Shown here: positions 20,023-28,507 of the stretch, one piece after another
How the letters are laid out: every line of letters starts with the position of its first letter
How positions within the stretch are numbered: the stretch's first letter is position 1
DNA from: Candidatus Competibacteraceae bacterium
GTDB lineage: Bacteria; Pseudomonadota; Gammaproteobacteria; Competibacterales; Competibacteraceae
Reading direction: 5' to 3'
Length of the DNA stretch: 64,000 nucleotides
NCBI GenBank assembly: GCA_016712625.1
Contig: JADJQQ010000006.1
Span: 62,001-126,000, forward strand
Notes under the pieces: generated by a model
The model's database searches: none
What the model was told of the DNA's origin: nothing
Seen by the model: the letters and a program-made list of their open reading frames with translations, nothing else
Made by a program: the position numbers and the translations under genes

Positions 20023-20102
20023 GAGCGTGTTCGACCAATAGCAGGGGAGCGAAATAGTTAATTTAAATTTTTTTATTAGTAATAATTAATTTTATCTATT
20101 AA

Positions 20103-20117
20103 AGAGAATCATTATCA
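20103..20117. promoter_or_regulatory. Fur-box-like operator
   Basis: Read on the reverse strand this is TGATAATGATTCTCT, matching 12 of the 14 defined positions in the 7-1-7 Fur consensus TGATAAT-n-ATTATCA. It sits in an AT-rich stretch about 42 bases before the small DUF2061-like gene and downstream of likely promoter sequence, a position suited to iron-dependent repression. Confidence 0.5.
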
Positions 20118-20158
20118 TTCAGCGCAACTCGAACATAGTTTTGCCAGGAGTCCTTGTC

Positions 20159-20404
20159 ATGCTGAAAACAGTTACCTTCGCGTTGGTTCATGTCACGGTC
20201 GCATTTAGCGTAGTCTACGCGATGACGGGCAGCGCGTTAGCGGGTGGTGTGGTAGCCTTGGTCGAACCCACGTTCAATACCGTGGCGTATCACTTTCACG
20301 AAAAGGTGTGGGCCTGGATCCGACAGCGGCGCGGGATGATCGAGGCCGACCGTTCTATTTTAGCGTGCTCGGAAATCAAGGCTTGCCCTCAGCAATCGGC
20401 CTGA
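20159..20404 (+). CDS. Small DUF2061-like membrane protein
   Basis: This is an 81-residue protein with two hydrophobic segments (about residues 5-22 and 24-40) and a basic C-terminal part. The pattern K-T-x-T-F followed by a conserved glycine-rich turn and E-x-x-x-N-T-V-A-Y-H-F-H-E-K-V-W is like the DUF2061 family of small inner-membrane proteins, whose function is unknown. The ATG at 20159 is preceded by AGGAG with 9-base spacing. A Fur-box-like site lies just upstream, so iron may regulate it. The last 29 bases overlap the convergent EAL gene end. Confidence 0.7.
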   Translation: MLKTVTFALVHVTVAFSVVYAMTGSALAGGVVALVEPTFNTVAYHFHEKVWAWIRQRRGMIEADRSILACSEIKACPQQSA

Positions 20405-21197
20405 GGGGGTTTGCTGGCTTTAACCAGCGCGCGGCGAATGCTTCCGCCGACATGGGCTGATCGAAATAAAATCCCTGCGCTATATCGCAACCTTGATCGA
20501 GCAGAATGCGCCGTTGTCCTTCGGTTTCCACTCCTTCCGCCACCACCAGAAGATCCATCTGGTGGCCCAAGGCAATGATGGTTGCAGCCAAAGTGCGATC
20601 GTTCGCGTCATCGTCCAGGCCGCGGACAAAGCTTTGGTCGATTTTCAGCGCCGCCAGCGGCAAATGTTTCAGATAGGCCAGGTTAGAGTACCCGGTGCCG
20701 AAGTCATCGACCGCCAGCTTGATTCCCAATCGTTCGATAGCGCGTAGCGTTGTTTCAGGTTGGGTGCCGCCTTTGAGTAAAGTGGATTCGGTCAATTCCA
20801 ATTCCAGACCATTTGGCGGTAAATGGTAGTTTTCCAAGAGCTGTTGCAGCTGGTCAGCCAGCGCCAAGGAATGAAAGTGGCGAGCGGCCAAATTGACCGC
20901 CACGGGGAGCAGGATGAGGCCACTTTGCTTCCAGTCGCTCAGTTGGCGGCAAACTGTTTCCAGCATCCAGTTGCCTAGGACGACAATCAAATCGCTGGAT
21001 TCAGCAATAGGAATGAATTCATTAGGCGAAATCGTGCCTCGTTCGGGATGTAGCCAGCGGATCAGGGCTTCGGCTCCGACCAACACACTATCGGCGAGCC
21101 TGACTTTAGGCTGATAATAGGCGCGCAACTGTCCGCTGGCGACGGCTTGCCGCAACTCGCCTTCCAAAACGAGCCGCTTAAAGGTCGCGGCGTTCAT
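20376..21197 (-). CDS. EAL-domain segment of the broken c-di-GMP gene
   Basis: This 273-residue open frame is the cyclic-di-GMP phosphodiesterase (EAL) part. It has GAEALIRWLHPERG, DDFGTGYSNLAYLKHLP, LKIDQSFV and VAEGVET, so the metal-binding and catalytic residues are present. Its ATG at 21197 lies at the end of the preceding GGDEF frame (ATGA) and corresponds to the conserved Met of the linker, so it might be made separately by coupled translation, but more likely it is the C-terminal piece of the larger protein. Confidence 0.7.
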   Translation of the reverse strand: MNAATFKRLVLEGELRQAVASGQLRAYYQPKVRLADSVLVGAEALIRWLHPERGTISPNEFIPIAESSDLIVVLGNWMLETVCRQLSDWKQSGLILLPVAVNLAARHFHSLALADQLQQLLENYHLPPNGLELELTESTLLKGGTQPETTLRAIERLGIKLAVDDFGTGYSNLAYLKHLPLAALKIDQSFVRGLDDDANDRTLAATIIALGHQMDLLVVAEGVETEGQRRILLDQGCDIAQGFYFDQPMSAEAFAARWLKPANPLRPIAEGKP

Positions 21198-21460
21198 TTG
21201 CCGGTCGTAAAGACCCGCGCGTTGCTGCCCTCCCGTTTGGCTCGATGCAAGGCGGTATCGGCATTCTTGAGTAATTCGATGACATCCGCTCCATCATGGG
21301 GGTAGAGCGCGATGCCAATGGAAAGGGTCGTCCCCAAGCTGTGACCGGCCACGTTAAACGGTTGCTGAAAAGCAGTCAGCAACTTATCGGCCACGCGTAA
21401 GGCGCCGTTTTGGCCGACATCCGGTAATAACAAAGCAAATTCATCGCCCCCAAGCGGCAA
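21194..21460 (-). CDS. GGDEF C-terminal segment of the broken c-di-GMP gene
   Basis: These 88 residues hold the second half of the diguanylate cyclase domain, beginning at GGDEFALLLPDVG and running through SIGIALYPHDGADVIELLKNAD to ALHRAKREGSN. Alone it would not fold as an enzyme. It joins the upstream frame at the C-run at 21447-21451 and the EAL frame near 21209-21211. Confidence 0.6.
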   Translation of the reverse strand: MPLGGDEFALLLPDVGQNGALRVADKLLTAFQQPFNVAGHSLGTTLSIGIALYPHDGADVIELLKNADTALHRAKREGSNARVFTTGK

Positions 21461-23340
21461 GGAGTATCTTCCGCTCGAATCAACGCGGCGATGCGGGCCG
21501 CCGCCTGAATCAGCAAAGCGTCGCCCTCGGCATGACCGAGAGAGTCGTTCACATCCTTGAATCGATCCAGATCCAAGAACAACACCGCCATTTCAGTTTG
21601 GTGGCGCGCGGCCAGAGCGAGGGCCAGTTCCGCGCGTTGTACCAACAGCGTTCGATTGGGCAGCTCGGTCAGGATATCGTAGTAGGCGAGATGTTCGATG
21701 CGTTGCTCGGTTTGTTTGCGCTCGGTGATGTCGAGAATAACGCCGCTGTAGATTAATTCCTGGCTGGCTTTGATCGGACTGGAGACCGATCTAAACCAGA
21801 TTGCTTCTCCGGTGCCTTTCATAAAGCGCCATTCAAAAGTCCAATCGCTTTGCGCCGAGATCGACTGATGCATCGAGGTCAAAAAGGCACTGCGATGCTC
21901 CGGAGCGATGTGTTTGATAAATCGCCTAAAAGCGCCGGTGGCTCGATAGTTGATACCGAACAACTCACCGGCTCGATGGCTGATATAGTAAAGCCCGATT
22001 TTGCCGTTCGGGCGGGCATAGAATTGATAGACGACGCCGGGGATATTTTTGGCGATATTCCGCAAGCGTTGTTCGCTGGCCCGGAGCGCCCTCTCAGCAA
22101 GCTTTTGGTCGGTAATATCTTGCACCGCCAGGGCCATGCCGCCGCGGGGGTCGCGCGGCCGTAACGACGCTCCATAGAGCGAAACGTCACGAAAAACCCC
22201 ATCCGCGCGGCGCAGGCGGGTCTCGACATAGCTAGAGGGTTGTTGCCTCAGCGTGTCGTAAAGGGCCTGCCCCACGCGCTGATATTCGGCGTTGTTTTCA
22301 TAAAAGCGCTGCAATTGGCAGCCGATTAATTCCGCGCTGCTGTACCCCAGAATTTGGCACATCCGATCATTGACCGAGCGTAGGACGCGATTCCGCACGA
22401 TGACCAGACCGACGGGTACCGCGCTGAACAAGCTGCGCAGCGTGGCTTCGCTTTCCTTTAGCGCTGCTTCCGCCCGTTTGTGGTCGCTAATGTCGCGCAC
22501 CACGGCCAACACGCGACTTTTCCCGCCGATGTAAGAGCTTTTCAAGGCCACTTCGGTCCAGAAAGTTTGCCCGTCACGCCGCTGGAACAGCCACTCAAAA
22601 ACCAGAGACCCGTCATCTGCCGCCTTTCTGATTTTGTGCGAAGGGCGGTCGCCATCGGAGGGCGGGATATTGGCGCTAATCCGAGCGATGGACTCTCCCA
22701 GCAGTTCTTGCTTGGAATAGCCAGTCAGCTCCACCGCGGTTTGATTCATATCAAGAATCTCGCCATTTGCGGTGTCATGCAGGAAGATCATTTCGCTGGT
22801 GGCGTTGAATATTTCTCGATAGTTGCGCTCACTGCTTTGGAGCTCTTGATTGCGCTGCTGCAAATCACGAGTGGCTTGGGCGACTTTACGCTTGAGTTGA
22901 TCGTTCCATAAGCACATCAAGAACAGGGTGGCGGCAATCAAGATCAAGGTGGTTCGGAGCGCGATCCAGGGTGCTTTGGAGAAAGCCTGAGTTCCGGTCC
23001 AGTTTTCGATGATTCCCGCTTTTTCCTGGGGTGATATCTGATCAAAACCCCACTGTAATAAGGCCAATAGCGGATAATTGTTTTTTCTAATGCCAGCGTA
23101 GAGTTCGTTGACGGCGACAGGGTTGACCGCTTGGCGAAACTCTACCCCGGATTCCAATTTCGCCAGATAGAAGCGAGCGACTTGGGTGTCCGCGACAAAT
23201 ACCTTAATTTCATTCGCTAGCGCCGCTTTGACCAGATCCTCAGCGCCCGGATAAGTCTTTAATTTCACATGAGGATAGCTTTCGCGCAGTAGCTCTTCGG
23301 CGCTGTCTCCCTTTACCGCGCCAACCACGAACCCTTCCAA
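21376..23340 (-). CDS. PAS-GGDEF N-terminal segment of the broken c-di-GMP gene
   Basis: The 654-residue open frame holds the second half of the solute-binding domain (VKGDSAEELLRESYPHVKLK), a membrane span (LRTTLILIAATLFLMCLW) near residue 130, a short coiled coil, three PAS domains starting around residues 170, 295 and 425, and the first half of GGDEF (LFLDLDRFKDVNDSLGHAEG). Its last residues after CRLG are out-of-frame read-through. Confidence 0.65.
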   Translation of the reverse strand: MEGFVVGAVKGDSAEELLRESYPHVKLKTYPGAEDLVKAALANEIKVFVADTQVARFYLAKLESGVEFRQAVNPVAVNELYAGIRKNNYPLLALLQWGFDQISPQEKAGIIENWTGTQAFSKAPWIALRTTLILIAATLFLMCLWNDQLKRKVAQATRDLQQRNQELQSSERNYREIFNATSEMIFLHDTANGEILDMNQTAVELTGYSKQELLGESIARISANIPPSDGDRPSHKIRKAADDGSLVFEWLFQRRDGQTFWTEVALKSSYIGGKSRVLAVVRDISDHKRAEAALKESEATLRSLFSAVPVGLVIVRNRVLRSVNDRMCQILGYSSAELIGCQLQRFYENNAEYQRVGQALYDTLRQQPSSYVETRLRRADGVFRDVSLYGASLRPRDPRGGMALAVQDITDQKLAERALRASEQRLRNIAKNIPGVVYQFYARPNGKIGLYYISHRAGELFGINYRATGAFRRFIKHIAPEHRSAFLTSMHQSISAQSDWTFEWRFMKGTGEAIWFRSVSSPIKASQELIYSGVILDITERKQTEQRIEHLAYYDILTELPNRTLLVQRAELALALAARHQTEMAVLFLDLDRFKDVNDSLGHAEGDALLIQAAARIAALIRAEDTPCRLGAMNLLCYYRMSAKTAPYAWPISC

Positions 23341-23801
23341 GTCTTCAAGGCCCTGAATACCTTGGATCTGTTGGTGAAAAATAAGGAGGTGGCAATGGTG
23401 AAATACGGGGTGGTGAAATCAAACAACTCTTCCCGCTGCGGGGTGCGGAACAGCCCTCCCACGGCCTCGGCTTGGCCATCGCGTACAGCGGCCAGGACGG
23501 CGTCCCACTCCTTCAACTGAAATTCCACCTCCACGCCGGTTTTTTGGCTCCACAGCCGCCAAATGTCGATGGTGATTCCACGTACTCGACCTTCGGTATC
23601 GATGAAGGCGAAAGGCGGGTAAGAGCGATCATCCGCTACGATGATTTTTGCCGGCCGATAGCTGGTTCCCAAGCGATTGTCGCTTTGTTGATTAGGTTGG
23701 CGGGCGGATTGAAACCACAAGCCACAAGCGAGTAAGGCCAGAATGGCTAATAGGGCGGGGAACAGCGGCCTTTGGATCGGTTTAATAAATTTCTTCTTCA
23801 A
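23313..23801 (-). CDS. Solute-binding N-terminal segment of the broken c-di-GMP gene
   Basis: This 162-residue frame carries the start of the protein: a basic N-terminus, a hydrophobic signal anchor (LFPALLAILALLACGLWF) and the first lobe of an SBP_bac_3 domain (ADDRSYPPFAFIDTEGRVRG, then IDIWRLWSQKTGVEVEF). Periplasmic sensing of a small solute is likely. The last 20 or so residues are shifted out of frame. Confidence 0.65.
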   Translation of the reverse strand: MKKKFIKPIQRPLFPALLAILALLACGLWFQSARQPNQQSDNRLGTSYRPAKIIVADDRSYPPFAFIDTEGRVRGITIDIWRLWSQKTGVEVEFQLKEWDAVLAAVRDGQAEAVGGLFRTPQREELFDFTTPYFTIATSLFFTNRSKVFRALKTWKGSWLAR

Positions 23802-24133
23802 GAATAGCGCTTTAAAGGCGACTGAGATAAGAGCCTATACGAAAATTAACCTTATGAATTTATATAAAAAATATAAAAATTTTATTACTAAGTTCCCTCT
23901 TCCTTAAGGAGAGGGTGAGGGTAAGGAGGCGAGCTTCATGAAAATGCACCCTCACTCCTGTCCCCGCTTCCAAAGTAAGAGGGGCATTTCCGTACCCGTT
24001 ATAATAAGGGGTTGGTTCTGTCCCAAGGCCGATGATCTCCGACCGTGAGATAAAGTCAGTGCTTCGATGCTTGCTAAAGCATAACCCTTCCCGAAGCGTC
24101 GCCATAGAGTTGAGCTTGGTATCAGTATGCGCT
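23802..24133. repeat. Gene-free spacer with REP-like palindromes
   Basis: No gene is supported here. CCCTCTTCCTTAAGGAGAGGG (23895-23915) is a near-perfect palindrome followed by GTGAGGGTAAGG, and another CT/GA-rich stretch with a CCCCTC-type match (CCCGCTTCCAAAGTAAGAGGGG) lies at 23962-23984. Such CCCTCTCC...GGAGAGGG elements are common dispersed intergenic repeats in proteobacteria. On the reverse strand the first hairpin could also end the urt transcript. Confidence 0.45.
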
Positions 24134-24904
24134 CTATACTGTAAGGTACTGTCTCACTAAGCTATCATCTAAATCGGCCATCGCACCGGTCGCCAACGCC
24201 CGACCCTTATCCACAATACAGAATTGCTGGGCAACCCAGCGGGCGAAGGGCAATTTCTGTTCGACCAGCAGCACGGTCATGCCCAGCTCCTGATTCATTC
24301 GTTGGACGGCGCTGCCGATTTCCTGAACTATCGCTGCCTCTGCGTGAACCCGGTTAAGTTGTTCCTCATTCAGCCGACGGATCACCCGCCCGATCTCTTG
24401 CACCACGTTCGGTTGGATACCCTCGGTCGGTTCGTCGAGAATGAGCAGGCGCGGTTCCAGCGCCAGCGCCCGACCAATGGCCAGCTGCTGCTGCTGGCCG
24501 CCGGACAGGTCACCGCCGCGTCGCTTGAGCATGGTTCTTAGCACGGGGAACATTTCGAAGATAAATTCAGGTATCTGGCGCGGCCGTCGGGGATTGGCGG
24601 CCAGACCGATTTTTAGGTTGTCCTCGACAGTCAGCAGCGGAAAAATCTGTCGGCCTTGCGGCACGTAGCCAATGCCCAGCGGCGCTCGCCGTTCCACCGG
24701 CAGGCGGTTGAGTTCAACGCCGGCAAAAGCGATCCGGCCAGAACGGATCGGTAGTAGCCCCATGATGCATTTCAGCAGCGTGGTTTTGCCGACGCCGTTG
24801 CGGCCCATCAAGCTAATGACCGTTCCTTCCGGCACCTCCAGACCAAGATCCCAGAGCGTGTGCGATTCCCCGTAAAACTGATTGAGGCTTTCAATGCTGA
24901 GCAT
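24134..24904 (-). CDS. urtE: Urea ABC transporter ATP-binding protein UrtE
   Basis: UrtE is one of two ATPases that drive urea import through UrtBC. Walker A GRNGVGKTT is at residues 34-42, the signature LSGGQQQQ at 133-140 and Walker B LLILDEPT at 153-160. At 256 residues it is about 25 longer than usual. The surplus is a near-tandem copy just after Walker B: VVQEIGRVIRRLNEEQ (167-182) and IVQEIGSAVQRMNQEL (192-207), with a 25-residue period. The reading frame is kept, so the protein may work, but the extra piece lies between Walker B and the switch region. It overlaps the urtD end by 14 bases. Confidence 0.93.
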   Translation of the reverse strand: MLSIESLNQFYGESHTLWDLGLEVPEGTVISLMGRNGVGKTTLLKCIMGLLPIRSGRIAFAGVELNRLPVERRAPLGIGYVPQGRQIFPLLTVEDNLKIGLAANPRRPRQIPEFIFEMFPVLRTMLKRRGGDLSGGQQQQLAIGRALALEPRLLILDEPTEGIQPNVVQEIGRVIRRLNEEQLNRVHAEAAIVQEIGSAVQRMNQELGMTVLLVEQKLPFARWVAQQFCIVDKGRALATGAMADLDDSLVRQYLTV

Positions 24905-25712
24905 CGCTGACTCCCAGATAGACTTCGATGACCGTGGGGTCAGTTTGCAGTTCGTCCAGCCGTCCTTCCGCCAACACCCGGCCCTGATGCAACACCGTCA
25001 CTTTATCGGCGATGGAGCGGACAAAACCCATATCGTGCTCGACCACGACGACCGAATGCTCGCCCGCCAGTGATTTTAGCAACTCGGCGGTGCGCTCCAT
25101 CTCGGCCGGGGTCATCCCCGCCACGGGCTCGTCCACCAGCAATAGCCGCGGTTCCTGCATCAGCAACATGCCGATTTCCAACCATTGTTTTTGGCCGTGG
25201 GCCAGAATCCCGGCGGGTCGGTCGCCGTGCTCGCTCAGACCGATCCGTTCCAACACAGCGGCGATTCGCTCCCATTCCGCCTTCGAGAGCCGGGTGCTTA
25301 GCAAGCCGCGCAAGCGTTTTGCGCCGGACATGGCCAGTTCGAGGTTTTCCAGCACCGTCAACGGCTCGATCACCGTCGGTCGCTGGAATTTGCGGCCGAT
25401 GCCGGCGCGAGCGATGGCGGGTTCATCTAGTTTAAGCAGGTCGATGGTCTGGCCGAAAAACACCCGCCCTGTGTCTGGCTTGGTTTTGCCGGTGATGATG
25501 TCCATCATCGTGGTCTTGCCCGCGCCGTTGGGGCCAATGATGCAGCGCAGTTCGCCGTCGCCGATGTACAGCGATAAATGATCGATGGCTTTGAAACCAT
25601 CGAATGTCACGCTGACATCTTCCAGATAGAGCAGAATGCCGTGACTGGCGTCGACCGGTTCAACCAGTGGGTGCATACCCGCCGCGTCGAATTCGGAAAT
25701 CAGTTCGCTCAT
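24891..25712 (-). CDS. urtD: Urea ABC transporter ATP-binding protein UrtD
   Basis: UrtD is the second ATPase of the urea importer, LivG-like. The ATG at 25712 overlaps the urtC stop (ATGA) and gives 273 residues; the frame open to 25907 is urtC shadow. It has Walker A IIGPNGAGKTTMMDIITGKT, the LivG-type GIGRKFQRPTV Q-loop, ABC signature LAHGQKQWLEIGMLL (the UrtD form of LSGGQ), Walker B LLLVDEPVAGMTP and the VVVVEHDMGFVRSIAD H-loop. All parts are consistent with an active enzyme. Confidence 0.95.
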   Translation of the reverse strand: MSELISEFDAAGMHPLVEPVDASHGILLYLEDVSVTFDGFKAIDHLSLYIGDGELRCIIGPNGAGKTTMMDIITGKTKPDTGRVFFGQTIDLLKLDEPAIARAGIGRKFQRPTVIEPLTVLENLELAMSGAKRLRGLLSTRLSKAEWERIAAVLERIGLSEHGDRPAGILAHGQKQWLEIGMLLMQEPRLLLVDEPVAGMTPAEMERTAELLKSLAGEHSVVVVEHDMGFVRSIADKVTVLHQGRVLAEGRLDELQTDPTVIEVYLGVSDAQH

Positions 25713-26797
25713 GCCGTTGCCTCCCGTCGCCGCCACAAAGCGATCAAACCGCGCGGCAGCAGCAGCGTGACCGCCACGAACAAGCCGCCCAGCGCAAACA
25801 GCCACACTTCTGGCAATGCGCCGGTCAGCCAGGTTTTGGCGTAATTGACCAACACCGCGCCGACCACCGCCCCGACCAGGGTGCCCCGCCCCCCGACCGC
25901 CACCCAAATCACCGCCTCAATGGAATTCAGCGGCGCAAATTCACCGGGGTTGATGATGCCGACTTGCGGCACATACAGCGCGCCAGCCACGCCCGCCAAC
26001 ATGGCGGAGAAGGTAAAGACCAGCGCCTTGACCCGCTCCACCCGATAGCCGAGGAAGCGGGCGCGATCTTCCGAATCACGGATCGCCACCAGAACGCGGC
26101 CCAGCCGGGTGGAAACCAGCCAGCGGCAGGCCAGATAACCTCCAGCCAACGCCAGCGCCGACAGCGCGAACAGCACGATCCGCGTCCCGTCGGCGTGCAA
26201 CGAGAAACCGAGCACTTCCTTGAAATCGGTCAAGCCGTTGTTGCCGCCGAAGCCCATTTCGTTGCGGAAAAAAGCCAACATCAGCGCATAAGTCAGCGCC
26301 TGGGTAATGATCGAGAGATACACCCCCGACACCCGCGAGCGGAATGCAAACCAGCCGAATACAAAGGCTAAAAGCCCCGGCACGATCAGCACCATCAGCG
26401 CCGCAAACCAAAATTGATCGAAACCGTACCAGTACCAGGGCAGTTCCGACCAATTTAAAAAGACCATGAAATCCGGCAGTTCTGAGTTGCCGTACACTCC
26501 GCGCGCCCCAATTTGACGCATCAGATACATGCCGAAGCAATAACCGCCGAGCGCGAAGAAGGCAGCGTGGCCCAGGCTGAGGATGCCCATATAGCCCCAG
26601 ACCAGATCGACCGACACCGCCAGCAGGGCGTAGCACAGATACTTGCCGATCAAGGTGATCGTATAAGCGCTCAAGTGCAACGGGTGATCGGTCGGCAGCA
26701 GTAGATTGAGCGCGGGCACGCCAATCGCCAGGACGGTCAGCGCCGTGAGCAGCGCCAGTCCGGCGCGGTCGGAAAGCAACCAAGCAGGTAAGCGCAC
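25709..26797 (-). CDS. urtC: Urea ABC transporter permease UrtC
   Basis: UrtC is one of the two LivM-like permeases for urea. I start it at a GTG (26797), three bases after the urtB stop, giving 362 residues; the long frame further upstream is shadow of urtB. The protein has about ten hydrophobic spans, and the family stretch DLVWGYMGILSLGHAAFFALG near the N-terminus and RVSGVYLSIITQALTYALM in the middle. It overlaps urtD at its end and is part of urtABCDE. Confidence 0.94.
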   Translation of the reverse strand: MRLPAWLLSDRAGLALLTALTVLAIGVPALNLLLPTDHPLHLSAYTITLIGKYLCYALLAVSVDLVWGYMGILSLGHAAFFALGGYCFGMYLMRQIGARGVYGNSELPDFMVFLNWSELPWYWYGFDQFWFAALMVLIVPGLLAFVFGWFAFRSRVSGVYLSIITQALTYALMLAFFRNEMGFGGNNGLTDFKEVLGFSLHADGTRIVLFALSALALAGGYLACRWLVSTRLGRVLVAIRDSEDRARFLGYRVERVKALVFTFSAMLAGVAGALYVPQVGIINPGEFAPLNSIEAVIWVAVGGRGTLVGAVVGAVLVNYAKTWLTGALPEVWLFALGGLFVAVTLLLPRGLIALWRRREATA

Positions 26798-26799
26798 GT

Positions 26800-28416
26800 T
26801 TAAATCTCCGCCGCCCGACCGCGCTGCGGAAATAAGCCCCGCGGCCGTTTCTGGATAAACAGGATCAAGAACACCAGCACCACGATTTTGGCCAATACCG
26901 CGCCGGACCAGGGTTCCAGCAGTTTGTTGGCGATCCCCAGCGACAGCCCGGCCACCATCGTCCCCCACAGATTGCCGACCCCGCCGAACACCACCACCAT
27001 GAACGAATCGACAATGTAGCTTTGGCCAAGATTGGGGCCGACGTTGGTCAATTGCGATAGGGCGACGCCCGCCACCCCGGCGATGCCGCTGCCCAATCCG
27101 AAAGTGAGCGCGTCCACCCGCGCCGAGCGCACCCCCATCGCCCGCGCCATGGCCCGGTTCTGAGCCACCGCTCGCACTTCCAGCCCCAAGCGAGTGCGTT
27201 GCAACGCCAGCCACAGCAGGGCGAAGACGGCGATGCAAAAGCCGATGATGATGAGCCGGTTCAGCGTCACTTCCAACGGGCCGAGCGCGATGACGCCGCT
27301 CATCCAGTCGGGGCTGGCGACCGAGCGATTCAGCGGCGAGAAGATCGAGCGCACCGCCTGTTGCAGGATCAGACTGACGCCGAAAGTGGCCAATAAGGTT
27401 TCCAGCGGACGGCCGTAGAGGAAGCGGATCACGCTGCGCTCGATGGCGATGCCGACCAGCGCCGCGACTAAAAAAGCCAGCGGCACGGCCACCGGCAGCG
27501 ACCAGTTGACCGGCAGATATTGCTGCGTCAGCCAGGTGGTGTAAGCGCCGAGCATCATCAACTCGCCGTGTGCCATGTTGATGACGCCCATCACCCCGAA
27601 AGTGACCGCCAAGCCGATGGCGGCCAGAATCAGCACCGATCCCAGCGACAGGCCAAAGAATAGCGTTTCGGCCCAGCCCAGCAGTTGCAGACGAAATTGG
27701 GTGCGGGCCAGGGCGATGCGGGCTGCTTCCCGCGCGGTGGAATCGTTGTCCTCGGCGGCCATTTTCGTCAGCGGGCCGCGCAGTTCCGATCGCAGTTGGC
27801 CCCCCAGCGTGGTAGCCCCTTGTACGCGCACGGCGGCGTCTGGGCTGGCAAGATCGGCCAAGGCGAGGCTCATCGCCAGTAGTTCCTTGATTTCGCTATC
27901 CGTTTCGACCGATAGCCGCGCCCGCAAACGTTCGCTTTCCGTCGGATCGGGATTTTTTAAGAATGCTTCCACGGCCGCCTTGCGTTGTTCAGGATCGGCG
28001 CTGGCCAACCCCAGACTGGCGAGCCGATTTTCGATCAAGGTGCGAAGGCGGTTGTTGGTCGTGATGCGATCCAGGTCGCGCTTGCTGATTTGGCCGAGCG
28101 CCGCGCCGCTCACCGCATCCTCGATGGCGATATCCGCGCCATCCCCGGAACCGATGACCACCCGATTGCCTGCTTCCTGGTAGTACAGCCGGCTGTCGGC
28201 CAGCGCCTTTAGCGCCGTAGCGATGCGGGGATGATCGAGCGCCGCCAGTTGTTCGATCAACGCGGTTTTGCCGCTGAAATCCGCCTCGCGCAGTTGCGCC
28301 AGCAGAGTACGCGCCGCGGCATCATCGGCGGCGTGGGCCGGCCCAATGGCAAGGAGCGCCAGCCAGGCGAGGGCGAGCGTAAGGAACCCGGCGCGAATCA
28401 ACGGACGGGAAGGCAT
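26800..28416 (-). CDS. urtB: Urea ABC transporter permease UrtB
   Basis: UrtB is the LivH-like permease. The 538-residue length is normal for UrtB, which has an N-terminal signal peptide (LTLALAWLALLAIGPAHA) and a helical extracytoplasmic domain of about 200 residues before the membrane part. The permease core starts near residue 235, with ILAAIGLAVTFGVMGVINMA and HGELMMLGAYTTWL, and ends with the basic FIQKRPRGLFPQRGRAAEI. It begins 91 bases after urtA, where a REP-like hairpin may lower its expression relative to the binding protein. Confidence 0.95.
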   Translation of the reverse strand: MPSRPLIRAGFLTLALAWLALLAIGPAHAADDAAARTLLAQLREADFSGKTALIEQLAALDHPRIATALKALADSRLYYQEAGNRVVIGSGDGADIAIEDAVSGAALGQISKRDLDRITTNNRLRTLIENRLASLGLASADPEQRKAAVEAFLKNPDPTESERLRARLSVETDSEIKELLAMSLALADLASPDAAVRVQGATTLGGQLRSELRGPLTKMAAEDNDSTAREAARIALARTQFRLQLLGWAETLFFGLSLGSVLILAAIGLAVTFGVMGVINMAHGELMMLGAYTTWLTQQYLPVNWSLPVAVPLAFLVAALVGIAIERSVIRFLYGRPLETLLATFGVSLILQQAVRSIFSPLNRSVASPDWMSGVIALGPLEVTLNRLIIIGFCIAVFALLWLALQRTRLGLEVRAVAQNRAMARAMGVRSARVDALTFGLGSGIAGVAGVALSQLTNVGPNLGQSYIVDSFMVVVFGGVGNLWGTMVAGLSLGIANKLLEPWSGAVLAKIVVLVFLILFIQKRPRGLFPQRGRAAEI

Positions 28417-28463
28417 GGGGCGTCCTCGTGATGGGAGTAAATAAGAGAATCTTCACGCTCGAC

Positions 28464-28486
28464 CCCTCCCTGACGGGAGAGGAGGG
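28464..28486. repeat. REP-like hairpin between urtA and urtB
   Basis: CCCTCCCTGACGGGAGAGGAGGG contains the stem CTCCC/GGGAG with a four-base loop. It resembles the palindromic element downstream of urtE. In its position it may stabilise the urtA message or reduce read-through to urtB. Confidence 0.4.
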
Positions 28487-28507
28487 CGTGGCGCAAGCCG
28501 GGTTGAC

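Larger units (their letters stand above)
20376..23801 (-). pseudogene. Frameshifted SBP-PAS-GGDEF-EAL signalling protein
   Basis: Four adjacent reverse-strand frames read as one protein of about 1140 residues: a signal anchor, a periplasmic solute-binding domain (SBP_bac_3), a membrane span, three PAS domains, a GGDEF diguanylate cyclase and an EAL phosphodiesterase. Three one-base losses break it. First, a T-run at 23377-23381: one more T restores FFHQQIQGIQGLEDLEGF. Second, a G-run at 21447-21451: one more G restores RLGGDEF. Third, the T-run at 21209-21211: one more T restores ARVFYDRQMNAATFKR. All domains otherwise look intact, with GGDEF and EAL motifs that would be active. Either the gene is freshly inactivated or these are homopolymer sequencing errors. 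Confidence 0.8.

Noticed and set aside
23860..24105. 81-residue reverse frame in the spacer after urtE
   Set aside because: Its translation comes from the REP-like CCCTCTCC repeat and shows no domain; it is likely non-coding.
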